A stretch of 64,000 nt of DNA, from positions 434,001 through 498,000 of the forward strand of contig CBDEWC010000014.1 of assembly GCA_965243695.1 (NCBI GenBank). Direction: 5' to 3'. The notes beneath the pieces are model-generated. The model worked only from the letters and a program-made list of their open reading frames with translations, had not been told where the DNA came from and did not search any database. This document shows, piece by piece, positions 8,907-17,899 of the stretch. The translations under genes and the position numbers were made by a program. The stretch's first letter is position 1. Every line of letters begins with the position of its first letter. The stretch is from JAKVCB01 sp965243695. Lineage in GTDB: Bacteria; Planctomycetota; Planctomycetia; Pirellulales; Lacipirellulaceae.

Positions 8907-10331
8907 CTAAGCTATCCGGATTGCATTGACTATGGCTTGAATTAAGGTTTTGTCTTGTCGCGGGAAAACACTCCGCATGTCGATCAGCACATTCCCCTGG
9001 TGAAGACGTGGCACGACCGGAGGGTGGCCGCTGCGCAAACGACTTGCGAACTCCTGCTCCGAGATCTCGTCGGGATGGAGTTCGACAGCGATGCTCTCAA
9101 GATGTTTGTGCGGGAGTGATCCACCGCCGAGGTAGGCGTCGCTCACAACGACTTCGGCCAGCGAATGACCAAGACTTCCATTGAGCGCACCCACAACCTC
9201 TTCTGCCCGGCTGGTAAGTTCGGCAAGCGGTGTTTTTGCCAGGGCAAAGACGGGAACTTCCCGCCAGGCCAGTTCCTCTTCGAGATGGAGTCGCAGGGTC
9301 GCTTCCAGTCCCGCCAGGGTCAGCTTGTCGACCCTGAGAGCCCGCATGAGTGGATAATTTGCGAGGCGTTCAATCCAGAGTTGTCTGCCTACGATGATCC
9401 CCGCCTGGGGTCCCCCGAGGAGCTTGTCACCACTGAAGAGTACCAGGTCGGCGCCGTCTTCAATGGCAGCGCGGGCAGAGGGTTCGGCACCAATCCCGTG
9501 CGGTGTCAGGTCTTCTAATGCACCCGACCCGATATCATAGATCACAGGTAGTGGGTCACCGCGCTGGGTCGATTCTTGTTTGGCGATTTCGACAAGATGG
9601 CCAGTTGCAACCGACTCGACAAAACCTGCTACGTCGTAATTGGAGGGATGTACTTTCAGTAACGCCCCGGTGTCGTGGTTGACCGCCCGGCGAAAATCTT
9701 CCAGGTGGGTGCGATTGGTGGTACCTACTTCGACCAGCCTGGCACCACTGGTTTGCATAATCTCTGGCAGGCGAAAACCACCACCAATCTCAATAAGCTC
9801 GCCGCGGGAGACAATAACGTCGCGGTTTTGAGCGATCGCGGCAAGGGTCAGAACCAGGGCAGCTGCATTGTTGTTGACCACGCAGGCAGCTTCGGCACCG
9901 GTCAGTTTGCAAAGCAATGCCTGGACCGACGATGTACGCGAGCCGCGTTGCCCTGTTTCGAGGTCGATTTCCAGTGGGGCATAATTGCGTGCTGCTTCGG
10001 CCATCGCGGCGACTGCTTTTTCAGCCATGGGTGCACGGCCCAACCCGGTGTGTAGCAGGATCCCGGTACCGTTGATGACTTCCGGCAACGGCGCTCTGGA
10101 GAATCGCTCGACCCGTTGGTGGATGCCTGTGGCGATTTCAGCGAGAGAGGGCCCTGTTTCAGCCGAGATGCCGCTTGAAAGGCTCGTCCGATAACTCTCT
10201 AGTTCAGCGCGAATCGCATCGACCAGCACGGCGCGGGGAACGCGTGCCAGCCAGTTTTCTGCTTCTGGCAGGGATAGCAACTCGGTGACCGATGGTATCG
10301 CCCGGCGTGGATTGGTGCTCATAGATCTCAC
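8907..10331 (-). CDS. selA: L-seryl-tRNA(Sec) selenium transferase
   Basis: SelA converts seryl-tRNA(Sec) to selenocysteyl-tRNA(Sec) using selenophosphate. The protein has the SelA N-terminal domain (RAIPSVTELLSLPE) and a PLP fold. The PLP lysine, Lys303, lies in FSGDKLLGGPQAG, and the INGTGILLHTGLGRAP motif is near residues 87-100. The length of 474 is close to the 463 of E. coli SelA. The GTG at 10331 overlaps the selB stop as GTGA, indicating translational coupling; an ATG at 10322 is an equally possible start. The tRNA-Sec gene follows about 45 bases downstream. Confidence 0.96.
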   Translation of the reverse strand: MRSMSTNPRRAIPSVTELLSLPEAENWLARVPRAVLVDAIRAELESYRTSLSSGISAETGPSLAEIATGIHQRVERFSRAPLPEVINGTGILLHTGLGRAPMAEKAVAAMAEAARNYAPLEIDLETGQRGSRTSSVQALLCKLTGAEAACVVNNNAAALVLTLAAIAQNRDVIVSRGELIEIGGGFRLPEIMQTSGARLVEVGTTNRTHLEDFRRAVNHDTGALLKVHPSNYDVAGFVESVATGHLVEIAKQESTQRGDPLPVIYDIGSGALEDLTPHGIGAEPSARAAIEDGADLVLFSGDKLLGGPQAGIIVGRQLWIERLANYPLMRALRVDKLTLAGLEATLRLHLEEELAWREVPVFALAKTPLAELTSRAEEVVGALNGSLGHSLAEVVVSDAYLGGGSLPHKHLESIAVELHPDEISEQEFASRLRSGHPPVVPRLHQGNVLIDMRSVFPRQDKTLIQAIVNAIRIA

Positions 10332-12268
10332 TGCCTGTCTTCTGTTTCTGCCAGGGTGCGGAGGTCGCCATCCCGCCGGGTGAAGCCGACCCGGTCGAGA
10401 TATTCACACAGTGGTACGGCAAATTTCCGGTTCGTTTCCAGAATATCCCGAATTTGGCTGACCGTCATCCCACCGGTCGACATGAGCGAATCCCGCAGAC
10501 GACAGCGGAGTTGTTGTTCAACCTGGCGGGCCAGGAAGGTTTCGCCGTGGATGTGGACGAGTCGCCCCTGGTCGGCACACAGCTGCACCAAGGGCCGGAT
10601 GTCGCGATTTTCCACCGCAAGTTGGCTGGAAAGCTCAGCCAGGGTGGGTGGAGAACATTGTGCGGTGACGTAGGCTGCTTCGATTTGATCGAGACATTGC
10701 TGCTGTTGATCATCCAGTTGAGGGGAGAACCCAGCCCGTGCCACCTGTTGTTTGTTGGCTGTTAGCTCGCCGGTGTCGACCAGGGTGGCAATGACTGCAT
10801 CGGTCAACTCGCGGCCGAGCCATTCTTTAAGACTTTCCAGTACATGCCCTTTAGGAACGGCCAGTTTGAGCGGGTGCCGCGCATGATGGCGGTCGACCGT
10901 CTCCAGGACGATTTGTTTGGCTTCGGCCAGCCGATCGGCGTGCAGATGAAGGATCCGACCGGTCGGAAGTGTAAGCGGAAGGCAGCGCCCGGTGGCCACC
11001 AAGTCGGCCAGAACGGTATCTATTTGACTCGCTTCCAAGCCGGTTTCGCGGCGTAGTTCTGTGGGATTCCACGGCTCGTGCCCCAGAAAATAAATGGCCG
11101 TCGCAACGCGCTCGTTGGGGCTTTCCGAGCCGAGGCTCTCCAGCCGCTGGATCTTTTCAACCTGCCGCCGTCGGATCACCGGCGGCACAGGTTGCCAAAC
11201 ATGTCCTCCTCCAAGCGTGGCCAGTGGCGACTCCATCCGCAAGACCAAAGGTTGCCCCCAAACCGCGACGATCGGCTCGCTGCAGTGCAGCTGGGCAAGC
11301 CCACGCTGTCCTGCGGCCAGGACTCCCGACTCCAACAAGTAGACTTCGGCCCCAACAGCTTGGGTGCCAATATGCAGGCTGTACCGACCTCGATGTTTTA
11401 CCGGCCAGGGGCTGCTGGGCATGATAGCCAGTTCGACAGTGAGGCGGCTGGTCGGGCGCAAACTGTGGCAGGTTGCCAGGACATCGCCCCGGCTAATCTC
11501 GTGGTGGGAGACACTTGCCAGGTTGATCGCCGCCCGCTGGCCTCGAGAGACTTCTTCGACATCGCGACCGTGATTCTGCAGTCCCCGTACCTGGAGCTGG
11601 TTGCCTGTGGGCCACCAGTCGAGGTTGTCGCCCATTTTGACGGACCCGCTACAAACCGTCCCGGTCACGACGGTGCCCCGCCCGGCAACTGAAAACGAGC
11701 GGTCGACGCACAACCGAAAAAGTTCGCCAACCGGGCGATCGGAAATCTGGTCGGCGACCTGGGCAAGAGCCGTTTTCAGGTCGTCGATTCCTTGGGAAGG
11801 GCCTCCGGCTGGAACCGCGGTGCGGACAATTTGAGCACCAGCCAGGCGGGTATCGGCTAGCAGTTCACGGATTTCTTCAACGACCAGTTCCAGCCACGCC
11901 TCTTCCCTTAAATCGCATTTCGTCATCGCAACTACCGCCTGCTGAACCCCCAGGAGGTCAAGAATAGCCAAATGCTCGCGGGTTTGAGGCATCACCGAAT
12001 CATCAGCTGCCACGACCAGAAGCGCCAGGTCGATCGTCGCCGCCCCGGCTAGCATGTTTTTAATGAACCGCTCGTGCCCGGGAACGTCGATCATCCCGAG
12101 TTGACGGTTCCCCAGACTGAGCTCGGCAAACCCAATGTCAATCGTCATTCCCCGCTGCTTTTCCTGGGGAAGACGATCGGTATCGGTGCCGGTTAAGGCC
12201 TGGACCAGGGCCGTCTTGCCATGGTCAATGTGGCCAGCAGTGCCGACAATAAGAGGAGGTGACGACAT
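10328..12268 (-). CDS. selB: selenocysteine-specific elongation factor
   Basis: SelB delivers Sec-tRNA(Sec) to UGA codons marked by a SECIS hairpin. From the ATG at 12268 the product has about 646 residues, in line with bacterial SelB. The GTPase motifs are present: GTAGHIDHGKTALVQAL (G1), DVPGHERF (G3) and TKCD (G4). Translation-factor beta barrels and C-terminal winged-helix repeats that bind SECIS RNA follow. A longer TTG-started frame reaches 12310 but adds 14 unconserved residues. The gene is coupled to selA by the GTGA overlap and diverges from selD. Confidence 0.96.
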   Translation of the reverse strand: MSSPPLIVGTAGHIDHGKTALVQALTGTDTDRLPQEKQRGMTIDIGFAELSLGNRQLGMIDVPGHERFIKNMLAGAATIDLALLVVAADDSVMPQTREHLAILDLLGVQQAVVAMTKCDLREEAWLELVVEEIRELLADTRLAGAQIVRTAVPAGGPSQGIDDLKTALAQVADQISDRPVGELFRLCVDRSFSVAGRGTVVTGTVCSGSVKMGDNLDWWPTGNQLQVRGLQNHGRDVEEVSRGQRAAINLASVSHHEISRGDVLATCHSLRPTSRLTVELAIMPSSPWPVKHRGRYSLHIGTQAVGAEVYLLESGVLAAGQRGLAQLHCSEPIVAVWGQPLVLRMESPLATLGGGHVWQPVPPVIRRRQVEKIQRLESLGSESPNERVATAIYFLGHEPWNPTELRRETGLEASQIDTVLADLVATGRCLPLTLPTGRILHLHADRLAEAKQIVLETVDRHHARHPLKLAVPKGHVLESLKEWLGRELTDAVIATLVDTGELTANKQQVARAGFSPQLDDQQQQCLDQIEAAYVTAQCSPPTLAELSSQLAVENRDIRPLVQLCADQGRLVHIHGETFLARQVEQQLRCRLRDSLMSTGGMTVSQIRDILETNRKFAVPLCEYLDRVGFTRRDGDLRTLAETEDRQ

Positions 12269-12414
12269 GGATGACGCAGTCCGCGGGAAATGGTTGATTG
12301 AACGATCCAATTGTAACGTGGAAAAAAGGGTTCAAGCAGTGCTGATCTGTGGTTTGGGTTGTCAAATTGGCCGATTACACAAATAGGGGGTTTGCCACCC
12401 GAAAGATTCCACCC

Positions 12415-14667
12415 ATGAATACGCAACTTCCCAAGCTTACGATCGCTTTGCTGGGGGCCGGGCACACCCATTCCCACATCCTCAGGATGTGGGGCATGGC
12501 GCCCGTCGCCGACGCACAGCTGGTGTGCATTTCCGACGCGGGGCAGGCCACGTATTCCGGCATGCTCCCTGGCACACTGGCCGGACTCTACCCTCCAGAA
12601 GCCATGCAAATCGACCTGGTGCGCCTGTGTCGCTCGGTCGGCTCGGTACTGGTGCGGGACGAAGTCATCGGTCTCGATGTGGATCAACAAGCCCTCTTGT
12701 TCCGAGAGCGCCCCCCTCTTCATTTCGACGTCTTGTCGATTGGAATTGGTTCAGTTCCGGACCGCAGCATGCTTGCCGGGGACGACAACGGCGTGCTTGC
12801 GATCAAACCGATGCAAACATTTTTGGATCGTTTTAGCGATGCGGTTTCCGGCGGTTTGAAAAGGGATCCTGCGAAACTGCGGGTGGTGATCGTTGGTGGG
12901 GGTGTTGCCGGTGTGGAAATAGCGCTCGCCCTGCCTGGTTGGTTCCGAACACACCACCGAACAAGCCCTTTCGAAATTGTGTTGCTTGATGGAAATACCC
13001 AGCTTGCCCGCGGTGTAACGACGGCCGCTGCGCGGATGGCTCAACAAGAACTGAGCCGCCAAGCGGTACAGGTTAAGTTGGGAGACCCGGTCAAAAGCCT
13101 GGGAGACCACCGGTTGGTGCTTGCCTCGGGACGCACAATGGACTTTGATCTTGCCATCCTGGCAACCTCCGCAGCGCCTCCTCCGCTGGTGGAAAAACTC
13201 AATCTGCCTTTGGATACGCACGGTTTTTTGCAGACCTCCGCCACCCTGCAGTCGACTTCGAACCAGCCGATTTTCGCCGTTGGTGATACGGGGACCATCG
13301 TCGGTAACCATGGTCCCAAGGCGGGCGTGTATGCCGTCAGGCAGGGTCCTTTTTTATGGAAAAATATCGGTCGTTTGATCCACGGAGAGCCACTCGTAGC
13401 GTATCGACCCCAAAAGAAATTTTTGAAGTTACTCTCGTTGGGTGACCGGCGCGCGATTGCCAGTTATCAAGGCCTGGGTTTTGGCTTGGGTTTTAAGGGG
13501 CGCTGGTGCTGGAAGTGGAAAGACGGGATCGATCGCCGCTTCATGAAAAAATACCAGTCTTACGAGTCTTCACCGATGACCAGCAGTTTGCCAGCCAAAG
13601 ATCATCGAGCAGACGAATCAGAATCTCCGGCCGAGCGCATGCGATGTCTTGGTTGTGGTGGCAAAGTTGGCGGTGCCGTACTGGCCAGGGTACTTGCCAA
13701 ACTGAATGTGACACCACACCCCCTGGTGACGCGCGGGCTAGACCCACCCGACGATGTCGCGGTGATCAAACTTCCCGAGGGCGACTCACTGGCTGCAACC
13801 GTTGATTTCTTTGCGCCGCCGGTCGACGACATGTTCGTCGCTGGCCGAATCGCCGCGCTGAACGCGGCCAGCGACCTGTTTGCCAAAGGTGTCGAACCGG
13901 TCGCTGCATTGGCCCAGGTTACGTTGCCCCCGGGCCCGGAGTCGACGCAAGAACAACAGCTCCACGAATTGCTGGCTGGCGGACTCTGTGAACTGCAGGC
14001 AATGGGGGCTGCGTTGGCCGGCGGCCACACGCTCGAAGGCCCGCAAACCACCGTCGGTTTTACAATGTTGGGTCGCTATCAGGGGGACTCCCTTGCCAGC
14101 AAGGGTGGACTTTCGGTCGGTGATCGGCTTGTCTTGACCAAACCGTTGGGAACCGGCGCCTTGCTGGCCAGCCATGGCGAGGCCGATTGCCCGGCAGCGT
14201 GGTTCGAGCCGCTTCTGGAGACCATGCTGCAAAGCAACCGAGAGGCGGCACAACTCTTTGGCGAATTTTCTGTGGTGGCGGCAACCGATGTAACCGGGTT
14301 TGGCCTGGCTGGTCATCTGCTGGAAATGCTTCAGGCCAGTCAGGCGAGCGCGGTTCTTGATCTTGCCGCGGTCCCGCTCCTGGCCGGTTTTGAGTCTACG
14401 GTCGAAGGAGGGTGGCAGAGTACGCTTGCTCCCGCAAATCGTGCTGTCGAACAGTTCATCAAAACCGACAGCTCCACAAAACAACAGCCTGCCTACGCGG
14501 CTTTGTTTGACCCGCAAACCGCCGGCGGGTTACTGATCGGTGTGGCCGCCAGTGCTGCCAACGAGTTGGTTGCCCAGCTTCACCACGCAGGCTATGCCGG
14601 CGCCGCAGTAGTGGGAGAGGTTGGTTCAGAGGCCACGACGGGCGACGGGCAGATCGTGGTCCGTTAA
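12415..14667 (+). CDS. selD: fusion of FAD/NAD(P)H oxidoreductase domain and selenide water dikinase
   Basis: The start is set at ATG 12415 (MNTQLPKLTIALLGAG), giving 750 residues. Residues 10-375 form a pyridine-nucleotide-disulphide oxidoreductase fold of the NDH-2-like kind, with an N-terminal GAGHTHS motif, a central NAD site VVIVGGGVAGVEIALAL and the FAVGDTG FAD motif. Residues 400-750 form SelD, which makes selenophosphate from selenide and ATP. The catalytic pair appears as Cys414 and Lys417 in CLGCGGK, with Cys rather than Sec. Such fusions are known; the oxidoreductase half may supply reduced selenium. The gene diverges from selB across about 146 bases. Confidence 0.95.
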   Translation: MNTQLPKLTIALLGAGHTHSHILRMWGMAPVADAQLVCISDAGQATYSGMLPGTLAGLYPPEAMQIDLVRLCRSVGSVLVRDEVIGLDVDQQALLFRERPPLHFDVLSIGIGSVPDRSMLAGDDNGVLAIKPMQTFLDRFSDAVSGGLKRDPAKLRVVIVGGGVAGVEIALALPGWFRTHHRTSPFEIVLLDGNTQLARGVTTAAARMAQQELSRQAVQVKLGDPVKSLGDHRLVLASGRTMDFDLAILATSAAPPPLVEKLNLPLDTHGFLQTSATLQSTSNQPIFAVGDTGTIVGNHGPKAGVYAVRQGPFLWKNIGRLIHGEPLVAYRPQKKFLKLLSLGDRRAIASYQGLGFGLGFKGRWCWKWKDGIDRRFMKKYQSYESSPMTSSLPAKDHRADESESPAERMRCLGCGGKVGGAVLARVLAKLNVTPHPLVTRGLDPPDDVAVIKLPEGDSLAATVDFFAPPVDDMFVAGRIAALNAASDLFAKGVEPVAALAQVTLPPGPESTQEQQLHELLAGGLCELQAMGAALAGGHTLEGPQTTVGFTMLGRYQGDSLASKGGLSVGDRLVLTKPLGTGALLASHGEADCPAAWFEPLLETMLQSNREAAQLFGEFSVVAATDVTGFGLAGHLLEMLQASQASAVLDLAAVPLLAGFESTVEGGWQSTLAPANRAVEQFIKTDSSTKQQPAYAALFDPQTAGGLLIGVAASAANELVAQLHHAGYAGAAVVGEVGSEATTGDGQIVVR

Positions 14668-14728
14668 AGGGTAGACTGGTCGTCGAGACGGTTCATCGCT
14701 GCGAGGCCTCTTTGCCAAAGAAGTTTTG

Positions 14729-17700
14729 CTAGGGTGCAATGTTCACCACGCGCTGCGCCGTGGTAAATGCAAGCCGCGTCGACACCCGGCGTGGATCGAG
14801 ACGGTACATCTGGGCGATGGCTGTACGATAAGCGTTGATTTGGGGGCGGTAATGCTCAACGCGGCTGGCAAGCGTTTTTTCGTCTCCAATTTGGTCTGAT
14901 TTAAAATCGATAATATCGGCTGCCAGCAGGTGATCCTGACGGCGCATGAGCACTAGCCGGTCGACGTTGCCCGTGAGCAGATGCTCTTGGGTCATGGCAG
15001 CAATCCGTGATTCACAGAGAACCTCCAATTCCAGCGGGCCGTCGGTCAGTTCTCTGGCAATGTCGGGATCAAGTCCGAGGTCGGCTGGCGGCGCGTAGCA
15101 GCGGCGAGACAGCAAATCGGCAAAAGGTGCCTGCTGGAGCAGATTCAAGAATTCAGGGAGTGCCTGTGCGACTTCCGTTTGAGACACTCCTTTTTCTCTT
15201 GCGACCTTTGGCCATACGGATTCTTCTGGCAGGCCATCATCAAGCCAGTCGATTTGTTCAAACCAGGTGTGCAGCAGGGTTCCCTGCCCAAGTCCAGCGG
15301 CGCGCGACACCCGGAATGCTTGAGCCGATTGGCGTTGTTGATTCCCTTCCAGCTCTGACGGGGTGGTCCACTGGCGTTGGCTGGTGGTGCCAGCCGGGGG
15401 TTCGGCGAGTCGCACCGTGAGCGGGTCCGGGTCGACGGGCAGGGAGTTTTGCATTCCGGAAGTTTCATGTTCAGCCCATTTTGAATCGCCATAGGCGTAC
15501 AGCATTTGGTTTGCGTCGACGCGGTCGTTATTGACCAGCGCTGCCCGCACCAACCCGGCAGCCGTTTTTGGGATGTTTCTTTCATTCGGCTTCGAGGGGG
15601 CAATAATCATGTGCAGTGCATAGGCAGCCCGAGTGACAGCCACGTAAAGCCGGCAGAGTGCGTCTTCGATTTGGCGTTCTTTGGAGTTGGCCAGCATGTT
15701 GCTGAGCGAAGCGGGTAGCAACTGGCGGATGGTTTCATTCCGGTAGAGGCAAACAGTTTCAACCGGTCCCACGTCGTGGTCGCGCTCGATGGCAACCGTT
15801 CCCGGTTGGCCCGTCAGCGATTCATCGAGTTCCGGCAAGACAACGATGTCAAATTCGAGGCCTTTTGCCTGGTGAATGGTCATCACGCGAACCGGGGCCA
15901 TTTCTGGGATTTCGACCGAGGTGTGTCGCACAAATTCGGCAAAGTCACCGGGCCGCAAAGTGGCTAACTTGTCATAGCTGTAGGCAAGGTTGACCAGTTC
16001 CCGCAGGCGGCGCGCCTCCCGCTGACTTGCGTGGCAAACGAGTTGTCCTGCCCAGGCCGCGACCGTGGGTCCATAGCCGGCCGTGGCGACGGTTGCCCGC
16101 AGCGTGGCGGCGGTTGCCGCTCTGCAGGTGGGGTCGCTTTCTAGCGGAAGGTCAAGTGCTTTGGCCAGAGGAGACTGCTGGAGGTGAAAGCGGGCCAGGT
16201 TGTTGTCGGGGTTATCGATCCATTCGGCAAGCGAGACGATCAGCTGTACGGCTGCCGAGTCACACAGAGTTTTTCCTCCTTCGGCGCTGGCTTGTACTTG
16301 CCGTCGACCAAGCTCGTAGATCATCCGGCTCACCGACTCGTTTTTTCGCAGTAAAACCCCGATGGAACGTCGCGGTATTTGCGCAACCAGCGCGGTGATT
16401 CTGTCGGCGGCATAGGCAAGTGTGACTTCTTTGGAAAGTTCACCGTCGGCGGCCTGGGGAGCTGTTTCGAGCGTCACGTGGCCAGCTCGTTGTTTCCAAT
16501 GCGTGTCGTGCGTTTGAAAACCATCGCACCAGCGTCGGATGGCTGGCTCGAAGTCATCCAGATTATCGTGATCCAAGAGCTGCTGAAAGATTTCGTTGGT
16601 GACATGGGTGACCGCTTCGGCAGAGCGGTAACTCATGTTCAATGGACTGACCTCTAGATTTGGCAATTGTTCTTCCAGGGCGTCAAAGAGGCGGGCTTCA
16701 CCTCCTCGCCATCCATAAATGGCTTGCTTGACATCACCAACGCAAAAAAAGGACGAGTTTTCCGATTCGACAATCTGCCTGGCCAGCGGTTTTAGCACTT
16801 CCCACTGTTCGGAGGAGGTGTCCTGGAATTCATCCAGCAACAGGTGGGAAATTGAGCTGTTCATTCGGTAGGCATTTCGGTCGGAGTCACTGCCGTGGAT
16901 CCGAGTGACCAGCGCGTGGATAACATCTGCAAAATACAACACGCCGTGGTCACTTCGCAGCTGGACGTACTGTTCATGGAATTTGTCCAAAAGCTCGTAA
17001 GTGGCTGCATTCTGATTGGCAAGTTGTCTCCGCAAAACGGCGCGGGCGTGTTGATTAAGCGCGGCGTAGATTTCAACCGTCTCGGGAGGAATGTCTTTTC
17101 GTTGGTAGGTGTTCGAGCCGTCCAGCACCTTGGCAGCCAGGCCTTCCTTCACAAACAAGTCCCATTCTTCGTGTTCGGCCCGTTCCAGTCCGGTCTGCAG
17201 GGCCTTGGTGGCGCCCTTGTGGTCAGGGAGAGGCGCTGCGGCCAGGCGGGTGAGCAGGTCGGCAACTTCGGCCGGTTCGAGCGGTTTTGCGGCGTTGACC
17301 CGGTTCCAGCAGCGCTCGTCACTTGCCAGGTACCATTGGTGGAGTTCCTGGACGTTGTTGCGGATTACTTCACTGACGCTGCGTCCGTGGGTCCCTTTTC
17401 CGACCAGGTGCATGATGCGGCGAACTTCACCGGTCGGGTTGTTTTCCAATAGTGCATCGATTGCATCCATTTGTAATCGGACCAACGTGGCATCATCGGC
17501 TACTTGCCAGCCTGGTGGGAGCCCTAACTCCAGGCTGCCGATGGTTGCCAGTTGAGCAAAGTAACTGTCGAGCGTGCCAATCCGCAGCCGGTGCAGGCTG
17601 TCGACCAGTCGCCGCAACAAAGCCGCACACCGCTGGTGGTCGAGTTCGGGCACCGCAATCGCCGTCGCCATTTCCTGAAGATCGTCGGAGTTGCAAACCG

Positions 17701-17899
17701 CTTTAGCCAAACGGAGCAGGACCCGCTCGGTGATTTCGCCAGCCGCCTTTTTGGTGAACGTGGTGGCCAGGATTTCGTCGACCGCCACATCCCGGTTGAG
17801 CAGGCCGATATAGCGGCTGGAAAGTTGGTAGGTCTTGCCGGTGCCGGCCGAAGCGCGGACAACGCGAAACGGATTTTCATGGGGATGTGACGAGCTCAT
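14729..17899 (-). CDS. addA: AddA-like UvrD-family helicase/exonuclease subunit
   Basis: The 1056-residue protein carries UvrD/RecB helicase motifs: Walker A ASAGTGKTYQL near residues 17-27, LLLDEFQDTSSEQW (motif II), GDVKQAIYGWRGGE (motif III) and TIHQAKGLEFDIVVLPEL (motif V). A C-terminal RecB-type nuclease core contains ADIIDFKSD. With AddB it should resect double-strand breaks for RecA-dependent repair. The ATG overlaps the stop of the upstream nuclease gene as ATGA (17896-17899), so the two are translated together. It is somewhat shorter than typical AddA (about 1200 residues). Confidence 0.9.
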   Translation of the reverse strand: MSSSHPHENPFRVVRASAGTGKTYQLSSRYIGLLNRDVAVDEILATTFTKKAAGEITERVLLRLAKAVCNSDDLQEMATAIAVPELDHQRCAALLRRLVDSLHRLRIGTLDSYFAQLATIGSLELGLPPGWQVADDATLVRLQMDAIDALLENNPTGEVRRIMHLVGKGTHGRSVSEVIRNNVQELHQWYLASDERCWNRVNAAKPLEPAEVADLLTRLAAAPLPDHKGATKALQTGLERAEHEEWDLFVKEGLAAKVLDGSNTYQRKDIPPETVEIYAALNQHARAVLRRQLANQNAATYELLDKFHEQYVQLRSDHGVLYFADVIHALVTRIHGSDSDRNAYRMNSSISHLLLDEFQDTSSEQWEVLKPLARQIVESENSSFFCVGDVKQAIYGWRGGEARLFDALEEQLPNLEVSPLNMSYRSAEAVTHVTNEIFQQLLDHDNLDDFEPAIRRWCDGFQTHDTHWKQRAGHVTLETAPQAADGELSKEVTLAYAADRITALVAQIPRRSIGVLLRKNESVSRMIYELGRRQVQASAEGGKTLCDSAAVQLIVSLAEWIDNPDNNLARFHLQQSPLAKALDLPLESDPTCRAATAATLRATVATAGYGPTVAAWAGQLVCHASQREARRLRELVNLAYSYDKLATLRPGDFAEFVRHTSVEIPEMAPVRVMTIHQAKGLEFDIVVLPELDESLTGQPGTVAIERDHDVGPVETVCLYRNETIRQLLPASLSNMLANSKERQIEDALCRLYVAVTRAAYALHMIIAPSKPNERNIPKTAAGLVRAALVNNDRVDANQMLYAYGDSKWAEHETSGMQNSLPVDPDPLTVRLAEPPAGTTSQRQWTTPSELEGNQQRQSAQAFRVSRAAGLGQGTLLHTWFEQIDWLDDGLPEESVWPKVAREKGVSQTEVAQALPEFLNLLQQAPFADLLSRRCYAPPADLGLDPDIARELTDGPLELEVLCESRIAAMTQEHLLTGNVDRLVLMRRQDHLLAADIIDFKSDQIGDEKTLASRVEHYRPQINAYRTAIAQMYRLDPRRVSTRLAFTTAQRVVNIAP

